DNA of 52,302 bases from Legionella sp. (GTDB lineage Bacteria > Pseudomonadota > Gammaproteobacteria > Legionellales > Legionellaceae). This document shows, in pieces, positions 19,123 to 28,478 of the stretch. How positions within the stretch are numbered: the stretch's first letter is position 1; every line of letters starts with the position of its first letter. A program made the position numbers and the translations under genes. Under the pieces are notes generated by a model. The model worked only from the letters and a program-made list of their open reading frames with translations, had not been told where the DNA came from and searched no databases. The stretch spans positions 1 to 52,302 of the forward strand of contig PEQM01000038.1 of the NCBI GenBank assembly GCA_002786205.1. Direction: 5' to 3'.

Positions 19123-19330
19123 TATGGGTGTCTCCCTCTAGTTAAATTCTATAAATACTTCCAGATTGATTACCAATCATGGTGTGCATTTTAATAGCCT
19201 GTTGAATCAATTAATTACTAGCCACACTAAAAACTGAAGTACCCAACTGATTTGCAGTTGCGAAGTATATCATTCTGTTTTTATCACGCAAAGTTCCAAA
19301 GCAAATAAAGCAGCGAATACAGCTCATTAC

Positions 19331-19960
19331 TTACTTTTGCTTGATACCGCTGCCAGGAGAGTCATATTGATTCCTATAAGGTGTTCGGGGGGCCTCTGTA
19401 GGGTAGCCGTATCCTTTATCTGAAATGCACTTGACATTTTTCAAATAAGAATTACCCCAGTTATTGACTTCATCCGGATCAAAATTAGTAACTACTACGT
19501 TATAATTTAAGTTAATGATGGATTCAAATGCCTTTCTTTGTGCTAATAGATGTCCACTCAAGGCAACCTGCACTTCCTCCGCCGGATCAATGCCTCCGCT
19601 TTTCAAACGCTCCACCAGTAAAAAAACCATTTTTTCTATCGTATAGAACAGTTTGCACATGGATTTGCCTGCACTGATGAATTGTGCGCTTTTTGAAGTG
19701 GACAGACTGTCACCTGTATCATGAATAGAATAGACAAATTCTTTTTCATTATTTGCAAGTTGTTCTGCTTCATGCACCAATCCAGGAAGGATGGTTTCTA
19801 TATGTGGCGACAAAACATACAGGTGAAAATCAGCCCAATTCCACCACAGTTGATATACCCGCTCCGCCAAAACGACAGGATTATTAAACTCCTCATCCAA
19901 ATCAGTCAATACCTCTGCTGATTCCATGTCTGTATTTGGCGTCATTTCATTCTCAGACAT
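19331..19960 (-). CDS. lvgA: LvgA-like Dot/Icm adaptor protein
   Basis: This protein has 209 residues and an acidic N-terminal region (NTDMESAEVLTDLDEEF), helical content throughout, and no signal peptide. I assign LvgA from its length, the position next to the sdh operon, and recollection of the protein; I recognise no catalytic motif. LvgA pairs with the chaperone IcmS and the coupling complex to present a subset of effectors to the Dot/Icm channel. A run of six G lies five bases before the ATG at 19960, which is preferred over the GTG at 19963. The C-terminal tail is basic and disordered-looking (TPYRNQYDSPGSGIKQK). Alternative: an unrelated Legionella-specific protein. Confidence 0.75.
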   Translation of the reverse strand: MSENEMTPNTDMESAEVLTDLDEEFNNPVVLAERVYQLWWNWADFHLYVLSPHIETILPGLVHEAEQLANNEKEFVYSIHDTGDSLSTSKSAQFISAGKSMCKLFYTIEKMVFLLVERLKSGGIDPAEEVQVALSGHLLAQRKAFESIINLNYNVVVTNFDPDEVNNWGNSYLKNVKCISDKGYGYPTEAPRTPYRNQYDSPGSGIKQK

Positions 19961-20228
19961 CACTACCCCCCAAAGACGTATGTCATAGTCAGCCTTACAA
20001 GACAGCGCCTGAATTTTAAGACATAACGCACTTTCTTTATGATGTATACCCCAAAAAAAACAGGGCGGTTAAGAAAAACCAGCACTATGCGAATTAACCA
20101 TCTAAAAAAACCAAAGCCCTTGCACTGGTTATTACTGCCTCTGCCATTGTTCAGTACGATCGTATTTTTTAAATTTTTGCTTCACATACACTTTACATAT
20201 TAGCTTATTTTTTACAGAAACCAAATTC
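19961..20228. other. Spacer between lvgA and feoC; possible rearrangement junction
   Basis: About 268 AT-rich bases without a gene I can support. It contains the lvgA ribosome site and should contain the lvgA promoter. It joins two gene blocks that, from memory of locus numbering, are distant in L. pneumophila. No repeat or insertion sequence is visible here. Confidence 0.4.
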
Positions 20229-20453
20229 TTACGATTTATCGGCCACATATTGATAATATTCCAATGGCTCTCGGCATTTAAAACAGGTGCTTTTGCAAGC
20301 AGCAAGTGATTGGTGTTTCTGAATCATTCCTTTTTTTTCCCATAAGCTCAGCATGGGTTGTAAGGCGGCGAAATCGATATGAAACTCACGCACTAGTTGC
20401 TGAACACTCACTGTCCGCTCTTTTTTTATATAATGGTATAAAGAAATCAGCAT
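20229..20453 (-). CDS. feoC: FeoC-like winged-helix protein
   Basis: This is a 74-residue protein with a winged-helix-like N-terminal half (LYHYIKKERTVSVQQLVREF) and a C-terminal cysteine cluster (CKSTCFKCREPLEYY). That is the FeoC layout; in enterobacteria the cysteines bind an Fe-S cluster and the protein stabilises FeoB. The ATG at 20453 follows AGGAAG and is one base behind the feoB stop, so it is translated with feoB. The cysteine spacing is shorter than in enterobacteria. Confidence 0.8.
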   Translation of the reverse strand: MLISLYHYIKKERTVSVQQLVREFHIDFAALQPMLSLWEKKGMIQKHQSLAACKSTCFKCREPLEYYQYVADKS

Positions 20454-20454
20454 G

Positions 20455-22665
20455 CTACTTCCTGCTCTTTTTAAAAAAAACAAACAACAGACTACTGCTT
20501 AACAGGCATGCCCCTAGCATTTCCTTTGCTGATAAAGAAGCTATTAGCTGAGGAAGATACATCGATGCCTGATAAAAAGTTACCGCCACGGTATAAGCAA
20601 TCAACAAAGACCAGACAACGGACAACCACATCATTTTTCTATTGGCTTCCTGTCTAATGACTGCCATCGTGGATACACAAGGAATATACAACAAGACAAA
20701 AAGCAAATACGCATAAGCCCCGGAAGCGCCATGAAAACGCTGTGCCATTATACCATAGGCCGAAGTATTCATTTCGCTCATTGCCGCGCTGGCAGCCACT
20801 GGATTTGCTATTGCTTCGCCTAAATGAGCCAAATTGTATGGGATAGACTGCAGTGCAGCCAATAGATTACCCCAAAAATCGAATGTCCCTGCCAGTTCAT
20901 TCCAATGGGCTGTTTGCACATACAGCGTATTTAAAGTGCCGATCACGACTTCTTTAGCCAACATGCCGGTGAGCAATCCAACCGTTGCCGGCCAATTATC
21001 CTGACTTATCCCCATCGGCGCAAAAAGAGGCGTTATACTTTGCCCCAGCCATGCTAATAACGAATGCGCATCAGCTTCATTTGTATTTAATCCGCCCTGT
21101 AGCGTTATGGCATTAAGTGCCCCTAATAACACGCAAACAGGAACAATCACCTTGCCTGCACGGACAATAAAAAATCGTAACCGCTGGACAGTTTCTTTCA
21201 TTAAGCGCTGTAACGAAGGTTTGTGGTACGCTGGCAGTTCCACAATTAAAGGCGATGCTTGCCCTTTTAAATAAAATCGCCTTAATAAAAAGCCCGTCAA
21301 AACAGCCATGAAGATTCCTATCAGATACAAGGAAAATACAACGGCTGAACCACCTGTAGGAAAAAACGCAGCGACAAAAACCGCATAGATAGCCAAACGC
21401 GCACTGCAAGACATAAAGGGACTCATCATCACCGTTAACAAACGATCTCGCTCCGAATCGAGGGTGCGCGCAGCCATAATGGCAGGCACATTACATCCAA
21501 AACCAACAATCATCGGTACAAAAGACTTCCCAGGCAGACCGAGAAACCTCATGGCTTTATCCACAATAAACGCAGCTCTTGCCATATAACCTGATGTTTC
21601 TAAAAGCGCCAAAAAGAAAAACATCCCGGCAATGACAGGGATAAAAGTGAACGTGGTATTCAAACCTTTGCCGACACCATAAGCAATGATAGCCACGACC
21701 CATTGCGGTGCATGCCATTGCGTTAATAACCAGGCACTGCCCTGAACAAACAAGGTATCAGTCACTTGATCGAAAAAATCCTGAAAAGCGCCGCCTACAT
21801 TAATGGCAAAAAAGAACATCAAGTACATCAGCCCTAAGAAAATGGGCAGCGCCCAAATACGATGTAATAATATTTTATCGGCCTTGGCAGTAAAATGATT
21901 GCTGGCATCGCTTTGTTTTTGCTGAACCTGACCTACGATCTCATGAATTTTTTGGTAACGTGCATCAGCCAAACCAATATCCAAATCAACCGCATCCATG
22001 GCGACATTAGAAATATCATACTCATTTAAGGCATTACTCTCCGCCAAACGCAAGGCCTGATAGGAGGCTTGCACCATAGAACAACCTTGGGTCATCAGTT
22101 GACTTTTTAGCAAGGCAATAACCTTTGCTAATGCAGGAGAAAGCGATAAATTCAATGGTGGTGGTGCAGCAGGTGGTGTTTTCAAACATTGTAATAAATC
22201 AGGCAAACCTAAAGCAGTATGTGCTTGCACAGGAATCACTGGGCAGTGGAGCTGCCTGGATAAAGCGTTCACATCGATAACTATACCCTGCTGCTTCGCC
22301 CTGTCCATCATATTCAAGACAAGAATTAATGGCTTGCCAAGCTCTAACAATTGACTGGTTAAATACAAATGACGTTCGAGATGACAGGCATCCACTACAT
22401 TCACAATGCAGCCATCATCTAAGCTCAGTAACACGTCTGTTGCGACCAATTCATCTTGACTTAGCTCCTGACGATTGGTTGATAGGGAATAAATTCCAGG
22501 TAAATCAGTAAGCGAAACGGCTGTTTTATCTAAGCTAATCCATCCCGTCTTTTGCTCAACAGTAACACCAGGCCAATTACCTACACGCTGATTGGAGCCC
22601 GTTAAGGCATTAAATAAAGTAGTCTTCCCGCAATTAGGATTACCAACCAACATAAAAGAAGTCAT
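20455..22665 (-). CDS. feoB: Ferrous iron transporter FeoB
   Basis: FeoB is the GTP-dependent inner-membrane Fe(II) permease. The 736-residue protein opens with the G1 loop GNPNCGKTTLFNALTG, then the G3 DLPGIYSL and G4 NMMD motifs, a helical GDI region (about 190-270), and a membrane part with two Gate regions, seen in GFGCNVPAIMAARTLDS and GMLAKEVVIGTLNTLY. The start at 22665 (MTSFMLVGNP) overlaps the feoA stop in ATGA, showing coupling; longer in-frame starts run into feoA. In L. pneumophila FeoB supports growth when iron is scarce. Confidence 0.97.
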   Translation of the reverse strand: MTSFMLVGNPNCGKTTLFNALTGSNQRVGNWPGVTVEQKTGWISLDKTAVSLTDLPGIYSLSTNRQELSQDELVATDVLLSLDDGCIVNVVDACHLERHLYLTSQLLELGKPLILVLNMMDRAKQQGIVIDVNALSRQLHCPVIPVQAHTALGLPDLLQCLKTPPAAPPPLNLSLSPALAKVIALLKSQLMTQGCSMVQASYQALRLAESNALNEYDISNVAMDAVDLDIGLADARYQKIHEIVGQVQQKQSDASNHFTAKADKILLHRIWALPIFLGLMYLMFFFAINVGGAFQDFFDQVTDTLFVQGSAWLLTQWHAPQWVVAIIAYGVGKGLNTTFTFIPVIAGMFFFLALLETSGYMARAAFIVDKAMRFLGLPGKSFVPMIVGFGCNVPAIMAARTLDSERDRLLTVMMSPFMSCSARLAIYAVFVAAFFPTGGSAVVFSLYLIGIFMAVLTGFLLRRFYLKGQASPLIVELPAYHKPSLQRLMKETVQRLRFFIVRAGKVIVPVCVLLGALNAITLQGGLNTNEADAHSLLAWLGQSITPLFAPMGISQDNWPATVGLLTGMLAKEVVIGTLNTLYVQTAHWNELAGTFDFWGNLLAALQSIPYNLAHLGEAIANPVAASAAMSEMNTSAYGIMAQRFHGASGAYAYLLFVLLYIPCVSTMAVIRQEANRKMMWLSVVWSLLIAYTVAVTFYQASMYLPQLIASLSAKEMLGACLLSSSLLFVFFKKSRK

Positions 22666-22892
22666 AAACGCTCCAAAACCAAATGCAGTGCTTCTTCTTT
22701 TCTTAATGTCAGTGAAGTGCCTCGTACCTCTATTTGCACAGGACAACCTAAAGGTGCCTTACGAATAAAGCGAAATGCCACACCTCGCGTTAGACCTAAA
22801 GACAACAACCGGCGTTTATAGGCAGGCTCAGTAACGCCAAAGTCCAACACGCGGACCTTATCTCCGGGGATCAAATCAATAATAGAAGCCAT
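22662..22892 (-). CDS. feoA: Ferrous iron transport protein FeoA
   Basis: This 76-residue SH3-like cytosolic partner of FeoB has the family pattern IPGDKVRVLDFG, RRLLSLGLTRGVAFRFIRKA and PLGCPVQIEVRGTSLTLRK. The ATG at 22892 gives the usual length; a TTG at 22913 would add seven residues. The ribosome site is weak for either. It is the first gene of feoABC, with a Fur-box-like palindrome in the 86-base gap behind zapE. Confidence 0.95.
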   Translation of the reverse strand: MASIIDLIPGDKVRVLDFGVTEPAYKRRLLSLGLTRGVAFRFIRKAPLGCPVQIEVRGTSLTLRKEEALHLVLERL

Positions 22893-22939
22893 AAGATCAA
22901 TGCCATTTATCAATAGAGGTTAATTCTAACACAATTGAA

Positions 22940-22958
22940 ATCGAGAATCATTCTCAAT
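22940..22958. promoter_or_regulatory. Fur box upstream of feoA
   Basis: GAGAATCATTCTC (22943-22955) is a perfect 6-1-6 palindrome and matches most of the 7-1-7 Fur consensus (TGATAATnATTATCA). It lies 51-63 bases before the feoA start, where the promoter should be. Iron-bound Fur would repress the operon. Confidence 0.75.
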
Positions 22959-22978
22959 AAGAAAAGAATTCTATAAAC

Positions 22979-24055
22979 TTATAGAATAGACAGCTTGCGT
23001 TTTGGATGCCGACTTAAGTAATCAACCGATTGCATTTCATTCAATCGACTTAGCGTTCTTTGAAATGTTGAATACATTTCTCCTTCCTTATACAAGTCAA
23101 TCAAAGGGCCTGCTGCTGATAAAATGACATGAATACCTCGGTCATACATCACATCGATAAAATAAATAAACATGATGGCTTGAGCGGTATGATGTGCGGT
23201 AAAACAAGGTACACCACTAACAAACACATGATCAAATCGATCAGCGAGTTCCAAATAATCCAATTGACTACGCGGAAAATGACACAGACGGTCAAAATCA
23301 AACCAAATGGCTTTATCTCCACACCTAAGGTAAGGAATCAGGCGACCTTGAACCATCAGCTCTTGATCGCGCTGACTCAATGGACTCAACGCATGAAATT
23401 GTTGATCCATTTTGACCGCCGTTGTTGCATTGAGCGGATACAAATAAGCATCTATCAAAGGCTTGCGGCCTAATCGATAATCTCTTTGTTCATTTAAGTG
23501 CAAAACAACACAGTGCTGATTAATCAAATCAATCGCGGGAATAAAACGAGCGCGCTGCACTCCTTTGGCATAGAGATCATCCGGTTTGGTATTGGAAGAA
23601 ATCACAAGCACCACCCCCTCTTTATGCAAAGCTTGTAATAACTCAGCCAAAATCATGGCATAAGCCACATCATCTACCAAGAATTCATCAAAACACAACA
23701 AACGCGTCTTTTTCGCTATCTCCCGGGCTATCTGACGCAAAGGGTCTTTTTGCCCCTGCAATTTCCTTAATTGCGCATCAACTTGCTGCATGAAATGATG
23801 AAAATGAAAACGTGATTTTTTCGATTCGGCAAGATGTTCATAAAATAAATCAATAAGATACGTCTTGCCCGCCCCCACTGGCCCATAAACATAGACACCC
23901 TTTATTTTTTTTTTACACCAGGGCAACCAGGATCTTGCCGTCTGCTCTAGCTCATCCGTCAATAATTGCAGTTGTTGAAGTACCTCTTGCTGTAACAAGT
24001 CCTCATTAATATCGCCGGCTGTCACTAAGGCCGCATACTGCTCAATAAGGGTCAT
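22979..24055 (-). CDS. zapE: ZapE / AFG1-like cell division ATPase
   Basis: This 358-residue P-loop protein has Walker A in YGPVGAGKTYLIDLFYEHL, Walker B in RLLCFDEFLVDDVAYAMILA, and a sensor-like VISSNTKPDDLYAKGVQR, all hallmarks of the AFG1/ZapE family. ZapE in E. coli associates with the FtsZ ring and is needed under low oxygen or heat. Its start overlaps the end of the upstream hydrolase gene in ATGA (24052-24055), so the two are translationally coupled. The next gene, feoA, has its own regulatory site. Confidence 0.93.
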   Translation of the reverse strand: MTLIEQYAALVTAGDINEDLLQQEVLQQLQLLTDELEQTARSWLPWCKKKIKGVYVYGPVGAGKTYLIDLFYEHLAESKKSRFHFHHFMQQVDAQLRKLQGQKDPLRQIAREIAKKTRLLCFDEFLVDDVAYAMILAELLQALHKEGVVLVISSNTKPDDLYAKGVQRARFIPAIDLINQHCVVLHLNEQRDYRLGRKPLIDAYLYPLNATTAVKMDQQFHALSPLSQRDQELMVQGRLIPYLRCGDKAIWFDFDRLCHFPRSQLDYLELADRFDHVFVSGVPCFTAHHTAQAIMFIYFIDVMYDRGIHVILSAAGPLIDLYKEGEMYSTFQRTLSRLNEMQSVDYLSRHPKRKLSIL

Positions 24056-24717
24056 ACAAGGCCTAAAGTTTGATTTAAATAATCAGTCAAGGCTGTTTTC
24101 AGTTCAATTAATTTGCCATGAAAAAAATGACTGGTTTGAGTGAAAGTAAGCAATAACACCGGGCCCGGCGCTTGCTTGACGAATTGCTCTACCAAATGAA
24201 AAGGAACCACTTCATCTTCATCGCCTTGCACAATCAGCCAGGAAGACAAATCTTGCTCTAATTCTTCATAATCGTAATGATGCACAGGAGGGGCTACTGT
24301 AATCAAAACAGCCTGAGGGCAACGGGAAGCGGCACGATAAGCCACATAAGAACCAAAAGAAAAGCCCGCAAAAATAAATTGTTTTTCTGGTTGCTGTTCT
24401 TGCCACTGCTGCATAAAAAGAGACAAATCATCACTTTCACCGAGTCCGGCATCATATACGCCTGCGGACTGACCAACACCGCGAAAATTAAAGCGCAAAG
24501 AAGGAATATTTAACTCTTTAAACACTCGCGCCATGGTAGTGACTACTTTATTATTCATAGTCCCCCCCTGTAAGGAATGAGGGTGTCCCAAAAGGGCAAC
24601 ATAAGATGGGCTAATCCCTTGCGGAACAGTCAGATGAGCTTCCACCACACCTGCATTACCTTCCAACAAAAGCGCATGCTCTCCGGGGATAGTTAAATAA
24701 TCAGTAAACTGCATCAT
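24052..24717 (-). CDS. Alpha/beta hydrolase, COG2945-like
   Basis: This is a 221-residue small alpha/beta hydrolase. The family pattern is clear: LLGHPHSLQGGTMNNKVV, then SLRFNFRGVGQSAG, the nucleophile elbow AGFSFGSYVA, the acid QGDEDEVVP and the histidine TSHFFHGKL. That is the full Ser-Asp-His triad arrangement. Substrate unknown. It is cytosolic, with no signal peptide. It precedes and overlaps zapE by four bases. A GAGAG ribosome site is adjacent to two tandem ATG codons (24717 and 24714), so the exact start is uncertain by one residue. Confidence 0.88.
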   Translation of the reverse strand: MMQFTDYLTIPGEHALLLEGNAGVVEAHLTVPQGISPSYVALLGHPHSLQGGTMNNKVVTTMARVFKELNIPSLRFNFRGVGQSAGVYDAGLGESDDLSLFMQQWQEQQPEKQFIFAGFSFGSYVAYRAASRCPQAVLITVAPPVHHYDYEELEQDLSSWLIVQGDEDEVVPFHLVEQFVKQAPGPVLLLTFTQTSHFFHGKLIELKTALTDYLNQTLGLV

Positions 24718-25006
24718 CTCTCTTCGCTGGCAAAAAGACGATGATAGCTTAGTTTTTCTTTCAGGAAAACAACCTGACCACCAAAAGGAATAAAGACTGC
24801 TTTTTACACGATACTATTCCGCCAGACGCTATTTGGTTATATTATATACCCGTGATACGCAGGCTAAGCAGGTATTTTAACCCTATAGACTCGTGTCATA
24901 ATCCGCTGAATAGAAAGTCAAATGAGCATAGACTATTCAACGAATACTGCAGCGCTGACTCAATAAAGCAGCGACTTGAACTATTATTTTTGGAGGACTT
25001 GATCTG
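24718..25006. other. Intergenic region between the hydrolase and panB genes
   Basis: About 290 bases between divergent genes. It should hold the promoters of the minus-strand hydrolase-zapE pair and of the panBC leader. I see an AT-rich stretch around 24835-24850 but no convincing promoter pair, and no repeat. Confidence 0.4.
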
Positions 25007-25114
25007 ATGAGACAGGTACCTAAAGTACGTTGTTATTCACTAGCAAATACACCAAGAGCCTCCTTGATTTTTTGGTCAGCTATTTCTACTGACCATCCTT
25101 GGAGCATGCTATGA
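25007..25114 (+). CDS. Small ORF overlapping the panB start, possible leader peptide
   Basis: An ATG at 25007 is preceded by GGAGG ten bases upstream and opens a 35-codon frame, MRQVPKVRCYSLANTPRASL onward. It ends at TGA 25112-25114, inside the panB start codon context ATGA. The geometry is that of translational coupling: ribosomes ending here can restart on panB, which also has its own GGAG inside the small frame. The peptide resembles nothing I know. It may be a real micro-protein, a regulatory leader, or a chance frame. Confidence 0.5.
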   Translation: MRQVPKVRCYSLANTPRASLIFWSAISTDHPWSML

Positions 25115-25899
25115 AAATTCATGAATTTAAAAGAAAAAAACAGCAAAAAGAAAAAATCACCATGGTCACCTGCTATGATTACCCTTCTGCCTGCATTGTG
25201 GCAGAATCTGATCTGCATTGTATTTTGGTTGGCGATTCCGTAGCCATGGCTGTACATGGCCATAAAAACACCATCATGGCCACGATAGAGATGATGGAAC
25301 TGCATACGCAAGCCGTAGCGCGTGGTATTGGATCTCAATTTTTAGTAACCGATTTGCCTTTTTTGAGCCATAAAATCTCACTAGAACAAACCATGAGGGA
25401 TATCAAAAGACTGATGCAAGCAGGAGCGCATGCCATTAAAATAGAAGGTGCCGATAAAGACACCTGTCAAACGATAAGTCATGTAGTGCAAGCAGGCGTT
25501 CCGGTCATGGGGCATATTGGTCTGACTCCCCAATCCATTCATCAATTAGGCGGTCATAAAATACAAGGTAAAGAACAAACTCAAGCTCAACAACTCATAG
25601 AACAGGCACAGCAATTAGAAGCGGCAGGCTGCTTTGCATTAGTCATCGAATGTGTGCCGCAAGGGTTGGCCCAACAAATTACCGAAGTATTGACCATTCC
25701 TACTATCGGGATAGGCGCAGGTACCAACACCGATGGACAAGTCTTGGTATGGCATGACCTGCTGGGTTTGCAAGACCACTTCAATCCTAAGTTTTTAAAA
25801 CGTTTTGCTTGGGGGAAACCGGTATTACTTGAAGGATTAAATAATTATTCGACTCAAGTAACGCAAGGGATTTTCCCCAGTCATGAACATGCCTTTTAA
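25111..25899 (+). CDS. panB: 3-methyl-2-oxobutanoate hydroxymethyltransferase
   Basis: PanB makes ketopantoate from 2-oxoisovalerate and methylene-tetrahydrofolate, the first committed step to pantothenate and CoA. The 262-residue protein shows [18 protein letters not shown], the metal and substrate site [32 protein letters not shown] and the catalytic-glutamate segment [15 protein letters not shown], then [20 protein letters not shown]. The ATG at 25111 is seven bases behind GGAG; a TTG at 25099 is not needed. panC follows after 11 bases, so panBC is an operon. Confidence 0.96.
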   Translation: MKIHEFKRKKQQKEKITMVTCYDYPSACIVAESDLHCILVGDSVAMAVHGHKNTIMATIEMMELHTQAVARGIGSQFLVTDLPFLSHKISLEQTMRDIKRLMQAGAHAIKIEGADKDTCQTISHVVQAGVPVMGHIGLTPQSIHQLGGHKIQGKEQTQAQQLIEQAQQLEAAGCFALVIECVPQGLAQQITEVLTIPTIGIGAGTNTDGQVLVWHDLLGLQDHFNPKFLKRFAWGKPVLLEGLNNYSTQVTQGIFPSHEHAF

Positions 25900-25910
25900 G
25901 CGAGCTTTTT

Positions 25911-26690
25911 ATGGAAATTTTTAATTCCCTTACTGCCTGGCGTCATGCCAGGGCTGCTTTTTCTACAAAAAAAACAATAGGCTTTGCGCCCACTATGGGT
26001 AATTTGCATGATGGGCATGCCTCCTTAATGCGTGCCAGCCGAGCAGAAAATGACTATACAGTGACCAGTTTGTTTGTAAACCCCACTCAGTTTAATAACC
26101 CTGACGATTTTACTCATTATCCCAGAACCCTTGATGCAGACTTGGCATTACTAGAAGCCTTGGGTGTCGATTTTTGTATACTGCCGACACAAGAGGCACT
26201 TTATCCTGATGCATATAACTATCAAGTCAGTGAGCATAAGCTCTCCACTATAATGGAAGGCGCGCACAGACCTGGGCATTTTAATGGGGTATTAACCGTA
26301 GTCATGAAACTATTACAGTTGGTCAAACCCACTCGTGCCTATTTTGGCGAGAAAGACTATCAGCAATACCTGTTAATCAAGGCCATGACCGAGTCTTTTT
26401 TTCTAGATACCGCAATAAAAGCCTGTCCCACTGTACGTGAAAGCAGTGGCCTTGCTTACAGCTCGCGCAACAATCGCCTCAATAAAGAACAAAAACAACA
26501 GGCAGAAACATTTGCCCAATTGTTTCATCAGCCAAGCCTGCCCATAAACGAATTGGTGAACCAGTTACAAGGCCAAGGGATAACTGTAGATTATATAGAA
26601 GACTATCAAAACCGCCGTTTTGCAGCAGTGCATATTGGCGACATTCGCTTAATTGATAATTATGCCTTGTGCAATGAAGCGGCTAGCTAA
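25911..26690 (+). CDS. panC: Pantothenate synthetase
   Basis: PanC joins pantoate and beta-alanine using ATP. The 259-residue protein, shorter than the E. coli enzyme by about 25 residues at the C-terminal domain, retains the nucleotidyltransferase motifs: [19 protein letters not shown] (HIGH-like), [39 protein letters not shown] and the KMSKS-equivalent AYSSRNNRL. It is the second gene of panBC. No panD is present here. Confidence 0.95.
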   Translation: MEIFNSLTAWRHARAAFSTKKTIGFAPTMGNLHDGHASLMRASRAENDYTVTSLFVNPTQFNNPDDFTHYPRTLDADLALLEALGVDFCILPTQEALYPDAYNYQVSEHKLSTIMEGAHRPGHFNGVLTVVMKLLQLVKPTRAYFGEKDYQQYLLIKAMTESFFLDTAIKACPTVRESSGLAYSSRNNRLNKEQKQQAETFAQLFHQPSLPINELVNQLQGQGITVDYIEDYQNRRFAAVHIGDIRLIDNYALCNEAAS

Positions 26691-26710
26691 CAGCCGCTCC
26701 TGACTTGGGA

Positions 26711-27430
26711 TTATGCTGGGGCAAACAGTTCTTGTAAAAAATGGCTCATCGCAAACCATGAGCGCTGCGCAGCCAATGCATCATACATTAAGCCCGATGC
26801 TTTATCATGAGCCTCAGGATTAGTAAAAGCATGTTGTACCTGACCATACATCTGCATTTGCCAATCTACTTTTAAGAAGTTCATCTCATCACAAAAAGAA
26901 TGGACTTGTTGTGGCGACACCATAGGGTCATCATAACCATGCAAGGCTAGAATTTTTGCGGTTACGGGAGGCTGCTCCAGCCCTTCGGGCTTATTTAATA
27001 TGCCATGAAAACTCACAGCGCCTTTAATGTTTGCACCACTGCGTGCCAAATCCAAAGCACACAATCCACCAAAACAAAAACCAATAATGGCGATGTTATT
27101 GCTGTCTACTTGAGGCAACAGACAAACCTCATCATAAACTGCTTGCAGGCTATTTCGTAACAAAGCCCGGTCCTCAAGAAAAGGCGTCATTAATGCTTTT
27201 TTTTCTTCAACGCTAATGCCTATCTGACCTTGGCCATAAAGATCTATAGCAAAGCCCACATAACCCATTTGCGCTAAAAGACGGGCTTTTTCTTTAACCA
27301 GCGGCCCTCGACCCGACCAATCGTGAGCAATCAATACGGCCGGTTTTTTATAAGCGGTATTTTCTTCATAGGCCAAAAAACCATGACAGGTCTTGTTGTT
27401 TGCATGATAAATATAATCTGCTGCTTGCAT
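26711..27430 (-). CDS. Dienelactone hydrolase family protein
   Basis: This 239-residue alpha/beta hydrolase has a cysteine nucleophile in IIGFCFGGLCALDLARSG, the acid residue in LHGYDDPMVSP and the histidine in QVQHAFTNPEAHD, the Cys-Asp-His triad of dienelactone hydrolases. The N-terminal part has the typical AVLIAHDWSGRGPLVKEKA. It is cytosolic. In organisms without chloroaromatic degradation such proteins are general esterases or lactonases, so the substrate is open. It ends 20 bases from panC, convergent, and lies 34 bases behind the cytochrome gene on its strand. Confidence 0.9.
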   Translation of the reverse strand: MQAADYIYHANNKTCHGFLAYEENTAYKKPAVLIAHDWSGRGPLVKEKARLLAQMGYVGFAIDLYGQGQIGISVEEKKALMTPFLEDRALLRNSLQAVYDEVCLLPQVDSNNIAIIGFCFGGLCALDLARSGANIKGAVSFHGILNKPEGLEQPPVTAKILALHGYDDPMVSPQQVHSFCDEMNFLKVDWQMQMYGQVQHAFTNPEAHDKASGLMYDALAAQRSWFAMSHFLQELFAPA

Positions 27431-27464
27431 GATATAAAAGCTCCTCTTGTAATCAAACCAATCC

Positions 27465-28304
27465 TTAAGTATGCGGTTTTACCATCCAGTCCAAATAATA
27501 AATTAAATCGTCCAAATCAGCTTCGCTTAAACCGATATAACTAGAACCACTCATCCGAGAGTTAGGAAAGTTTCGCACCGATTGCGGATCACGAATAAAC
27601 TGTTTCAATTGCTTTCTATCAGGATAGTAATCAAAAATTGTTTTGGGATAAATCAAATCAGGCCCGATAGTCGCTTTACCTATTTGCTTGATCGTGTGAC
27701 ACGAGGAACAATGGCTGACATACGTGGCATAACCATTCAATACTCTTTTTTTAATTGTCGCAGGCAAATGAGCAGGTTGCGAAATAACGATGGAATCATC
27801 GACCCGATCATGTTCTATAATTTTAACAACACTCCAGGCCCAATATTCATCCGATATAGAAGCGCGTTCAGGATAAGTCCAGATCACCGCGTAAGGACCT
27901 GCGGTAGTATTGGTATGATTAAATAAAACTGGCCATTTCTTATCAGGCTCAATTGCCAAATAAGCTACTGAACCTTTTTTCTTGCAGTTTAAAATCTTGC
28001 TTGCAGGAATTAAAACAGAAAAATGGTCTGCAGCAATAAATTCCAGAAAATGCGCGGGATTAATACGATATGGCTTTAGTAAATCACAAAGCCTCACACT
28101 GGTATACATCATTTTAGTGCCAGGATAGGCTCTGTTGTAGTCCATTTCTATCTGTGTTAACGGGAAATGACGCAATTGCTGCGTACTGAATGTCACTGAT
28201 TTTTTTTGGCTTATAATGGTTAATGTTGATGCAAAACCTGATTGGCAAAAACCAAGCTGAAACAGTACAAACCATGCGGCAATCAAGCCTGATAGTAAAC
28301 TCAT
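27465..28304 (-). CDS. Exported cytochrome c protein with an N-terminal domain
   Basis: This 279-residue protein has a Sec signal peptide (cleavage likely near FAS-TL, residue 26). Residues about 45-165 form a domain reminiscent of molybdopterin oxidoreductase-like folds (TSVRLCDLLKPYRI), though this is tentative. The C-terminal part is a class I cytochrome c: heme site CSSCH at 199-203, then GPDL, and the axial methionine in MSGSSYIGLSEADLDDLIYY (Met251). It should act in the periplasm as an electron carrier or oxidase component. AGGA precedes the start. The neighbour on its strand is a hydrolase with no obvious link. Confidence 0.85.
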   Translation of the reverse strand: MSLLSGLIAAWFVLFQLGFCQSGFASTLTIISQKKSVTFSTQQLRHFPLTQIEMDYNRAYPGTKMMYTSVRLCDLLKPYRINPAHFLEFIAADHFSVLIPASKILNCKKKGSVAYLAIEPDKKWPVLFNHTNTTAGPYAVIWTYPERASISDEYWAWSVVKIIEHDRVDDSIVISQPAHLPATIKKRVLNGYATYVSHCSSCHTIKQIGKATIGPDLIYPKTIFDYYPDRKQLKQFIRDPQSVRNFPNSRMSGSSYIGLSEADLDDLIYYLDWMVKPHT

Positions 28305-28478
28305 GAAATCCTTTTCTCGTCATTACAGCCAGCCCAAAACATGGACTACTGCAAACAGATAGTCGATCAAAAGATATCCTATCCTAAAGACTGTGTCCAT
28401 GTATTTTGTTGAACAACCCATCCTGCAAGTAGCTACAGAATAGTCTATGCTTAAAGAAAACAATAAGGAGTTCTCATC

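Noticed and set aside
22893-22978. Whether zapE and feoA are one operon
   Set aside because: The 86-base gap contains a Fur-box-like palindrome, so a separate feo promoter is more likely; read-through is not excluded.
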